This document shows, piece by piece, positions 55,691-64,000 of a DNA stretch of 64,000 bases (its first letter is position 1; the number at the start of each line of letters is the position of its first letter). The position numbers were made by a program, and so were the translations under genes. Where the stretch lies: positions 4,752,698 through 4,816,697 of the forward strand of contig NC_065564.1 in assembly GCF_022605725.1 (NCBI RefSeq), read 5' to 3'. Origin of the DNA: Anthonomus grandis grandis (lineage: Eukaryota > Arthropoda > Insecta > Coleoptera > Curculionidae). Below the pieces are notes generated by a model that was given only the letters and a program-made list of their open reading frames with translations, made no database searches and was not told the origin of the DNA.

Positions 55691-56419
55691 CTCATACATC
55701 AAACATATACGAGGCATTGAAATGTACCTTAATTTTGATTGATTTATCAGCGTCAAGAGATAAAAAACATTGGATGATGTACAAAAACGAAACAAATGAC
55801 CGTTTTTCGACCCGCTGCGTCTCCGATATTGATTGCCCCATGCATCTCGAACAAAATGAAGCTATCAGTGATTAATTTCTGAACTATCGGCTATTTAATA
55901 CCCGGCACTAATCCCAATTTAAGGCCATTAATAAACAAAGTAGCCCCGGACAAAAAAAATCGATTAATAATTCGGTTGCATCGCCGTAAACATAATTAAT
56001 AGATCCCCTTTTTAATTTCTTTATTAAGGCCTCCCCGATGTCGGATTAAGACTGTGATGTTTGATTGAGCGCGTTAAAAGTTTTAAATGGGCCCCGAAAA
56101 TTTACTTCAGAGCCGATTTTTTTTTTATTTAGCCAAAATAAATTGTCGTAGTTATCACGAAATCAATGTTACCGCACCGTAAATTTTTTTTTTAAAATGC
56201 GCATTTTACAGCGAAAGGCTTTTAAAACCGGACCGTTTTTATTATTTTTATTTTTTGGCGCCGACTATTTAAAAATCGTATATCTTTATTACTTCATTAT
56301 CAACAATCGCATTAGCGAATTTTTGAATATAGTTTCGCCGCTTTTTATCGCTCTTTTGGAATGTATGTAGACCGTCATCAGGCTGGTTAAAAATGGCACA
56401 GGAAAGGATATACAAGCGA
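55691..56419. other. Unique sequence
   Basis: A 75-codon plus-strand frame (55648-55875) starts in the repeat and is unlike known proteins. Several T-runs (56117, 56185) occur. No feature is supported. Confidence 0.3.
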
Positions 56420-56575
56420 AGAATCAAAATCCCATCACTGCAAGCTATAGAGGCATTCCAGAAAAATTGGAATACTGAATATTCTGGAAAGGTGACTAGG
56501 TGATACATTCTTAAAATGATTATGGTATAAAGCGATGTATGGGCACTCGTGGTTGTGCCTGGATTAATAAGGGGG
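56420..56575 (-). repeat. Dispersed hairpin repeat, orientation B
   Basis: Core at 56451-56494 (GGCATTCCAGAAAAATTGG...ATTCTGGAAAGGTGAC). The flank AAAGCGATGTATGGGCACTC is the inverse of the 57.5-kb copy's GAGTGTTCACAACATCGCTT. Confidence 0.85.
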
Positions 56576-57434
56576 ATTATCAAGCTGATTTCCCTTTGTG
56601 AATCAAAGCAGGTAGAATAACAATGAACAACTAAATAGGAAAAAATACTTTAATATTTTAAATCTGCTTATCTCCAAAGACCATCAACAGAATACCTGAA
56701 TCGCCCCATTAAATTAAATGGGACCTCATAAATTTCCGTTTTTTTTATATCTATTTGTTACAAGGATAGTGTAAAGCCCTGTCAAAGTGAACAAATTGAT
56801 ACCGAAATAATTTGAATATTTCCTTTAATTTACCATAATATGAGATATAAAATATTTATCCAAATAAACCTGGAAATGAATCAACATTATCAAAATTGAA
56901 ACTATACTTTATTTAAACAATATTAATTTTCCCAATGACAGCACAATGAATAGTCGGTAAATTATTGATTGGTAGGGGATGGATAATGCAGTCATTTAAT
57001 GTTAAAATTTGGCCAACTATCGGCATTATATATCCACGTATTCCCGATAATTTATACGTTTAATTTTTGTAATGAGCCCCATAGATTTTATTGGAGGGGA
57101 GTCGAGATTACGCCGCGGCATTATAGTTCGTAATTAATGTATAGGTGAAACGGGGGAGAGCCTATTAGCAGAAAAAAGGTTTTAAATTTAGATTTGTATA
57201 TCCGTGTGCTGTCACAGAGGGTTGTAATTAATGACTCGGCCGGGCAAAGATTGATAAAGAGGTGTAAATGAGTCGGGTAATAGCTCCGATAAGATTGTAA
57301 GAAGCGACGAACACGCGAAGCTCGGGCTTATAATAAAAACGATCATTAATTACATATTAAAGGGTTCATAACAATCTTCAATGCTGGTTTACTTGTATTC
57401 TGCCATCATAAAAGCATGCAGAATATGTTTTACT
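56576..57434. other. Unique island
   Basis: Single-copy; the 57090-57340 part is GC-richer and contains GTAATTAATGACTCGGCCGG near 57225. No frame or RNA gene recognised; possibly conserved non-coding sequence. Confidence 0.35.
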
Positions 57435-57605
57435 GAATAATCCAGGCATGAGCACGAGTGTTCACAACATCGCTTTCCGCCAAAATCATTTTAAAATGTC
57501 ATCATCCAGCCACCTTTCCAGGTTATTCTGAGCTCCAATTTCTCTGGAATGCCTGTTTAGATTTCTAGGATTTGCTTTGTTTAGGAAAGGATTTTGACTC
57601 CTTGG
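57435..57605 (+). repeat. Dispersed hairpin repeat, orientation A
   Basis: Core at 57509-57554 (GCCACCTTTCCAGGTTATTC...TCTCTGGAATGCCTG). Its flanks are the inverse of the orientation-B copies. Confidence 0.85.
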
Positions 57606-58479
57606 TGTATACTTTCTCCCTGTTCTATTTTGTGGCGAAATAAAGCAATATCTTGGCATAACCCATGTATCAAATCCTCCCCCTTGATCCGTAATCTGGA
57701 TAACAACGTTAAAAAAGCTTATGCATTTTAATATCATAAACAAATCCACCCTCTATACACACGAGCTGAGAGAGAAATCTCTCATACGCAGTTTTACATT
57801 TTTTCGCTCCCCTTTAAGTAAATCTTTTCGGAGGGAAAAACCGGTCCCCAGGCGGCCTGGATATTTCCATAAATTTTACCCCCCGCGCGGTAAGTTGCCA
57901 TCATTTGCACCCAATTTTTAAGATTATCCGACCCCGATTGCGGTTCGCAACTAACACGTTCTGCAGTTTTGAATAATAAAACTTTTTTCTCTTTCGTTCC
58001 TTTTTTGGTGTTGTATGGATGTCGTCTTATACGCCCCCAGGGAATGTAGGATTTTGTTTCGTTTTATCAAACAACAAAAAAAGAATCTAATGGTCGATTT
58101 CCGGGTTTTTTTGTTGTTGTTGTCGTATTCAAGGCTCCGGACCTGCATGAGAAATGAAAGTAAGCGATATATTACGACTGTATAACGTTACCTTATAAAA
58201 CAATTAGCATTAACATAAAATCAGTTAATATAGGCGAAGCAAGGAGTGACTAACATTCGCTTTTTGTTATCTCTTTTGCGAGCGCATTGGTATAAATGGA
58301 CCATTTGCATCTTTAAATGTCATGGGAGATGCAACTGTTAAGCAATTCCGTGCATTCTAAATCGTTTAAGTAGAATGTTTTATGTATAAATAAAGAAATG
58401 GTTTGACTCCACCAAGAACACACAGAGGTTCTTCCCTTAGGAACATTTCCAGATTTCAAATTCACAAACACACTGAGTC
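57606..58479. other. Unique sequence
   Basis: Includes GC-richer parts (57780-57960) and a TTGTTGTTGTTG run near 58111. Short frames on both strands (57721-57921 plus; 57951-58148 minus) have no known domain. Confidence 0.3.
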
Positions 58480-58620
58480 GGATTTCTTTCAGGCAGTTGA
58501 AGACTGAAATCATAGAAGAATAAAATGCTTATCCTCAACTACCTGGAAGAAAAGGATTCCTGATTCTTCAGGCGAAGCAGAGAGATTTGATGATCAAGGA
58601 ATTAGATTAAGCTTAACCTT
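58480..58620. repeat. Inverted pair of minisatellite cores
   Basis: TTTCTTTCAGGCAGTTGAAG at 58486-58505 is followed by CTCAACTACCTGGAAGAAAA near 58534: the same minus-then-plus pairing as in the 53-kb units. Confidence 0.7.
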
Positions 58621-58660
58621 GGCTGAACACTTGCTGTAATCAACCAAAAATTGCACTTGC

Positions 58661-58730
58661 TGTCATCTGTCAACCTCAACAAACAAACGATTGACGTAAA
58701 CGTGACAGATGATTAAAAAAATGGCGCCAA
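58661..58730. promoter_or_regulatory. TGACAGATGA inverted pair, promoter-like
   Basis: TCATCTGTCA (58663-58672) and TGACAGATGA (58703-58712) form a perfect 10-base inverted repeat with a 30-base spacer, followed by AAAATGGCGCCAAG. The decamer TGACAGATGA is shared with the dyad at 21108. ATGGCG following A-runs is common near insect transcription starts, but no transcript is evident downstream. Confidence 0.3.
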
Positions 58731-58859
58731 GTACGAAATAATAAAAACGGTCACATTTATGAGAGGGCTGTTACCCTATTATATCCATTTCACGGTTAAA
58801 AATCATTTGATTTTCAGTCCTTTTCCACTGTCCAAAAGGGCAGACAAGTTGAAGAGGTG

Positions 58860-59110
58860 GTCTGTCTCTCTTGAAGGTTGCTAAAGGTCAGACAGACTCT
58901 TTAACTGCCTGGAAGAGAGACACAAAGAGTCTTCAATTGCCTGGAAGAGAGAACGACAGACTCTCCAACTGTCTGCTGACTCCAGAGTTTAACCTTGGTG
59001 CGTTCCTTCTCGACTATTTTATTTTGTAATGAGCAGCTGCTACGTATATCCTCAACTGCCTTGAAGTCAACTATAATTTCTCTCTGGACAGCCTTCACCA
59101 ACTGAGTGTT
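58860..59110 (+). repeat. Short cluster of CAACTGCCTGGAAGAGAG cores
   Basis: TTAACTGCCTGGAAGAGAG at about 58901, TCAATTGCCTGGAAGAGAG at about 58933, CCAACTGTCTGCTGAC near 58967 and TCAACTGCCTTGAAGTC near 59052. The first two lie about 32 bases apart, consistent with the 30-base ancestral unit. Confidence 0.8.
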
Positions 59111-59900
59111 TTATAATCCGGGCAATTAAAAACAACAAATCGTTCTTGCTCGTAATGTGCTTAAAGCACGACTTTCCATTTTAATAAACCTTGTTTACCG
59201 AAAAGAAGCGCATTTCAGTATTCCCCGGGGCTAATATAAAACTTAAGTAAATGTTCTCTGATAGTCAGTTTTATTTTTCCGAAGTAGCAAGTAAATTAAA
59301 ACTAAGCTCTTAAAAGCTTCTTCCCGGCATAGTTGCTCGTGCTCTTTGAACCTGTTGCTATGCTCATTTCGTGTTTTTTTTTGCACTTTATAGGATAGTT
59401 TTTCCATTAAAATTGACTATTAAAGTTTAACAGGTAAGAGGCAATTTGGTTTGTTGGCTCCTGGAGGAATTTTAATGCTTAAAAGTTCTCCTGGCTATAT
59501 ATAAATAAAACGGTCCGGCCGATAAACAAATACAATAGTTTTATGGAAAAGACTTTCATAATTGGCTCCAGAGAAATCCCCGGGAGGCCATTAACGACGG
59601 CCTTTTATTTTAAGATCAACGAAAGAATTTGGCAATTGCGCTTTTTCTGGTCAATTTACCAATTGAATTTTAGTTAGAAAACTAAGTTTATCGAAGAAAA
59701 CTTTTAATAGATTATTAAATATTGACATAGGGATATTCTTAGATAATGAATTTCCTACTGGTTCAAAAATACTAATAGGCATGCTCTCGTTTCCACACAG
59801 AAACAAGAACAAGAGGTACCTCGCAAAAGCCAGTGGATGACAGGTCTGGAGAACCAGGGGGCCAGTAAAGGTACATTTTCTTGTTCCCTCGTATTGCCAA
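59111..59900. other. Unique sequence
   Basis: No frame, RNA gene or repeat recognised; GC-richer at 59500-59620. Confidence 0.3.
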
Positions 59901-59904
59901 ACAA

Positions 59905-59980
59905 AATCCTTACAGGCAGTTGATTTTATGAAATGATTTTCTCAAGCATTTTTAACTGCCTGGAAGAAATAATTGGTTTC
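59905..59980. repeat. Inverted pair of minisatellite cores
   Basis: TTACAGGCAGTTGATTTTAT near 59911 and TTAACTGCCTGGAAGAAATA near 59952 form another isolated minus-then-plus pair. Confidence 0.7.
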
Positions 59981-61639
59981 TTCTTTTAAGAGGTATAAAC
60001 TGTCGTTGTATTTCTCTCCTTAGTTTCAGAGAGAAAAACATGAATGAGCCAAGGAATCTTAATCCAATTCAATAACAGTAAAATTGTTCGTGCTTGTTTC
60101 TATCAACTGTAATTGTGAAAATTTTAAAATATTTCCCTGAAATATGGCTTCCTGCTGCAGGTCTGTTTGTATTTACGAACGAAACTCGAAATTAATAAGC
60201 AATTTATCTTCGCTCGATAAATCATTTATACTGACAAAGCAGGAAAACGATTTATAAACCTCGAAAAGTGACAATTTCACCTTTTTTTTTATCGATAATT
60301 TGTACTAAATAAATTTAACTAAACACACATCCTCGGTTGTGGTACAAAGATTTTATCGGGCGAAACGTCCTGATTAACGTCACAACGGAACGTAACGTTG
60401 ATTTATAGTCGTGTGTGCTTTTAAAAAAAAACAAAAGTAGTTTATATTATTAAACGGGAAATTACAGTTGTCCACATGTTCTTAGATAAAATTTATGCAC
60501 TTTACTTGAATACGTAATTAGGTTTCCTCCGTTTGCATCCACTTATTTAAGCAGAATTTATTTCTCTAAAAAATACTTTTGGAGCTCATTTAGTTAAGGA
60601 GCTATCGGCAAAATATCTCCCAAACGCATAAAATAGTGATTCAAATCAATTTGGCTTTTGGTCAGGGTGGTATCGCAATTTTTTGGTGACTAATCCTTCC
60701 CAAATTCTTTGCTGTTGACACAACCATTATACGATCGTTCATGATGTTATAACTTATTGAGATTTCTAGTGTGGGCTGTCGGTATCTGTGCATAAAAGGT
60801 TTTTCCTTTATGGGGCAAGAGAACACAATCGTAAACGTATTTATTATCTCCATTTAAATGTCAACACAATGAATTCTAAATGGGAAAAATAGGTAGTTTA
60901 TTATGGCCAAATAAATCGGCCGCGGTATAGGTCAAGTGGGGTTTCGTAACGCCGTTGTTATTAAAAAAATTCATAATTTATAGTATCCCATTTGTGCAAT
61001 CGGTCTTTAACCATAACCCCTGGAAATCACCTGATTGAAGTGCTGCAGAAAGACACTCCGCCATAATTTTTAATTACTTTTAAAAACAAATCCAATTTGG
61101 AGCTTTCCATTATTCCGAATGGAATAAATCTATATCCAGCAAACGCGTTATCAAAAGCATCACGATCGCGACATTATCGGATTAAAGGATTAAATATTAA
61201 CTGGCGGCTTTAAATTTTAAAAAGCCCGTGTGCAAGACAGAGATAATGGTCCGAGTTAAATAAAATACGCTCGTAAAGTCCCCCCGGGAGCCTGGAAAAT
61301 CCTTTTATATGGACGCGGAGTGTATCCGGGTGATTTGCCCGTGACACGTTAACAAGAGCCGTCGGCCAGATATACTATCATAGCGTCCTCGTAATTATTA
61401 TGAAACTGATGCTGATACTTAATCGAGGGATTAAAATATCGATTTTTTGCCTCAATACAAAACGTTGTCCAATAAAGGCATAACCGTCGGGATTAACCTA
61501 AAATAAGAATTACGAAATCGCACGTTCGACTGTGCTCCTACCATTGCTGGGGGATTAATACTAAACTGAACTGCATCCGGTATATGGGTTAGTTCGATGC
61601 GATTCTGCGGTTTACTATGCAGATCCGAGCGGTTTTCTT
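59981..61639. other. Unique sequence
   Basis: Single-copy-looking; GC-richer at 60900-60960 and 61270-61350. One minus-strand 63-codon frame (60662-60853) has no known domain. Nothing further is recognised. Confidence 0.3.
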
Positions 61640-61885
61640 GTTTATTTACAGAGGTCTAAAATGTCCAATTTCTTTCAGAAAAAGCCAACTGGACCTTTTA
61701 GGTTATATCATCAGCTCCCGAGTAGATCCTGATAAGCTAGGAAGCCCTTTTTATTTGCAGATGATCCCACCATCAACTACACTGAACTCTCCGACGTAGA
61801 AAATTCTTAGGAGGCCGTAAAGCTGCTAAATATCCATAAAACTGCTCCCGTTATCTGTTGCTCAACACCTAATTATTCAATTACT
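61640..61885 (+). mobile_element. Reverse-transcriptase relic with LFADD motif
   Basis: At 61748-61806 the plus strand reads FLFADDPTINYTELSDVENS and a stop. (L/Y)FADDTT is the catalytic Asp-Asp block of reverse transcriptases. Just upstream, in other frames, are SNFFQKKP and GPFRLYHQLPS, which fit the ...F...KSGVPQGS.LGPL.F..YIND(L)P block with the QGS part lost. Downstream LLNIHKTAPVI fits the L.LN..KT..I block. Frameshifts and stops make it dead. It directly precedes the 432-bp satellite. Confidence 0.68.
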
Positions 61886-64000
61886 TCCTATGCAACATTA
61901 CGCCAAAACTGAGGACTATATGGAATATTTTTGGGTCGCAACAGTTAACGGTATCTATGAAGTTATTGTGTTAAACATTTGCAACAAGACTTTTTCTGGT
62001 TATACTAAGTTCCACTACATGTATTCTGTTGCGCAACGGAATAGCTTCCATGTTTTTTTGCAAGGACAGGTGTTATACAGTAGACAAAAGGTTTCTCCAG
62101 AAATTTCTCTTGAAAAAGTCTGGGTATCTATTGCGCAACATTTTATTTGTCAAATTTCCGGCTAAATAATGAATTTTTTCATTGTAAGGACAGAGTTCCA
62201 AAAGAAGCCAAACACTAAGGCCATGCATAAGTTCCAAGTGATGTATTACATTGCTCAACACATTAATATCCTCGTTTTTTTTACTAGGATAGGTATTAGC
62301 CAGTAGAGCGAAGATTTCTCCAGAAGTTTCCTATGAACAAGTCTGAGTATCTGTTGCGCAACGTCTTATTTGCCAAATTATTGCTACATAATGCATTCTT
62401 TCATCGTAGGGACCGAATGACAAGAAAAAGCCAAGCACTAAGGCCATGCCTAAGTTCCAAGTGATGTATTACATTGCTCAACACATTAATATCCCCGTTT
62501 TTTTTACTAGGATAGGTATTAGCCAGTAGAGCGAAGATTTCTCCAGAAGTTTCCTATGAACAAGTCTGAGTATCTGTGGCGCAACGTCTTATTTGCCAAA
62601 TTGTTGCTACATAATGTATTCTTTCATGGTAGGGACCGAATGACAAGAAAAAGCCAAGCACTAAGGCCATGCCTAAGTTCCAAGTGATGTATTACATTGC
62701 TCAACACAATAATATCCCCGCTTTTTTACTAGGATAGGTATTATCCAGTAGATAGAAGGTTTTTTTATGAAAAAGTCTGGGTATCTATTGCGCAACATTT
62801 TATTTGTCAAATTTCCGGCTAAATAATGAATTCTTTCATTGTAAGAACAGAGTGCCAAAAGAAACCAAACACTAATGCCATGCATAAGTTCCAAGGGATG
62901 TATTACGTTGCTCAACACATTAATATCCTTGGTTTTTTGCTAGGAGAGGTATTAGCCAGTAGAGCGAAGATTTCTCCAGAAGTTTCCTATAAACAAGCCT
63001 GAATATCTGTTGCGCAACGTCTTATTTGCCAAATTGTTGCTACATAATGTATTCTTTCATGGTAGGGACCGAATGACAAGAAAAAGCCAAGCACTAAGGC
63101 CATCCCTAAGTTCCAAGTGATGTATTACATTGCTCAACACATTAATATCCCCGTTTTTTTACTAGGATAGGTATTATCCAGTAGAGAGAAGGTTTTTTAT
63201 GAAAAAGTCTGGGTATCTATTGCGCAACATTTTATTTGTCAAATTTCCGGCTAAATAATGAATTCTTTCATTGTAAGGACAGAGTGCCACAAGAAGCCAA
63301 ACACTAAGGCCGTGCAAAAGTTCCAAGGGATGTATTACGTTGCTCAACACATTAATATCCTTGGTTTTTTGCTAGGAGAGGTATTAGCCAGTAGAGCGAA
63401 GATTTCTCCAGAAGTTTCCTATAAACAAGCCTGAATATCTGTTGCGCAACGTCTTATTTGCCAAATTGTTGCTACATAATGTATTCTTTCATGGTAGGGA
63501 CCGAATGACAAGAAAAAGCCAAGCACTAAGGCCATCCCTAAGTTCCAAGTGATGTATTACATTGCTCAACACATTAATATCCCCGTTTTTTTACTAGGAT
63601 AGGTATTATCCAGTAGAGAGAAGGTTTTTTATGAAAAAGTCTGGGTATCTATTGCGCAACATTTTATTTGTCAAATTTCCGGCTAAATAATGAATTCTTT
63701 CATTGTAAGGACAGAGTGCCACAAGAAGCCAAACACTAAGGCCGTGCAAAAGTTCCAAGGGATGTATTGCGTTGCTCAACACATTATTATATTTGGTTTA
63801 TTGCTAGGACAGGTATTAGCCAGTAGAGCGAAGATTTCTCCAGAAGTTTCCTATGAACAAGTCTGAGTATCTGTGGCGCAACGTTTTATTTGCCAAATTG
63901 TTGATACATAATGCATTCTTTCATCGTAGGGACCGAATGACAAGAAAAAGCCAAGCACTAAGGCCATGCCTAAGTTCCAAGTGATGTATTACATTGCTCA
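61886..64000 (+). repeat. Satellite with 432-bp dimeric higher-order structure, runs off the right edge
   Basis: The GCGCAAC landmark recurs at about 62030, 62135, 62356, 62579, 62790, 63012, 63222, 63444, 63654 and 63876. From 62579 on the spacing alternates 210-211 and 222 bases, so same-type monomers are 432 bases apart (62790, 63222, 63654; 63012, 63444, 63876). One monomer type has GTTGCGCAACGTCTTATTTG and GGTAGGGACCGAATGACAAG; the other has ATTGCGCAACATTTTATTTG and GTAAGGACAGAGTGCCA. The two complete 432-bp copies starting about 62910 and 63342 look almost identical. Short frames on both strands are shadows of the repeat. Confidence 0.95.

Noticed and set aside
62073..62918. Similar minus-strand frames starting MLSNVIH
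   Set aside because: They are shadows of the satellite monomers at 61.9-64 kb.

Overview
This is AT-rich eukaryotic DNA, most likely from an insect. I lean towards a beetle, but the window holds no gene that would settle it. There are no long open reading frames, operons or bacterial signals. What it does hold is decayed non-LTR retrotransposon pieces, several satellite and minisatellite families, a large foldback element, and islands of unique sequence that look intergenic or intronic. The only gene-like feature I can support is one short candidate terminal exon on the minus strand (50416-50551) with a polyadenylation signal about 100 bases downstream. If it is real, 50.6 kb to the right edge would be intron or upstream sequence of that gene, and 1-50.3 kb would be intergenic.

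Layout. From 0.1 to 16.9 kb, degenerate arrays built on a roughly 30-base motif (TTCCAGGCAGTTGAAG followed by a T-rich half) alternate with unique islands. The motif strand flips in a regular way around the islands. From 17.7 to 21.0 kb lies a satellite of about 190 bp that is dense in TGTCA/TGACA. From 22104 to 26993 lies a 4.9-kb foldback element with matching termini, a perfect-looking hairpin core and an internal 172-bp tandem array that is long in one arm and short in the other. A 5'-truncated, Jockey-like retrotransposon end abuts it. From 29.6 to 30.7 kb is a tandem repeat of about 380 bp. From 31.9 to 36.9 kb the 30-base motif returns as a 243-bp higher-order repeat, interrupted by two reverse-transcriptase relics. 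From 39.0 to 46.8 kb two unrelated repeat families, both with a period near 187 bp, sit around unique islands, with inverted copies. From 48 to 57.6 kb a dispersed hairpin repeat (CCTTTCCAG...CTGGAAAGG) occurs three times in one orientation and then three times in the other, roughly mirror-symmetric about 52.4 kb. At that centre a smaller inverted repeat frames a unique island. From 53.2 to 54.2 kb is a 182-bp tandem repeat, each unit of which encodes a hairpin. From 61.9 kb to the right edge is a satellite with a clean 432-bp dimeric higher-order structure and a GTTGCGCAAC-type palindrome in nearly every monomer.

The recurring theme is inverted symmetry at several scales (centres near 1.7, 24.86, 36.0, 41.4 and 52.4 kb), with unique sequence between the arms. 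Five decayed reverse-transcriptase pieces (27.0-27.9, 32.5-32.9, 35.6-35.8, 47.4-47.5 and 61.6-61.9 kb) were recognised by reading short conserved motifs through frameshifts and stops. None is intact. All similarity statements were made by eye; no alignment or database search was run.
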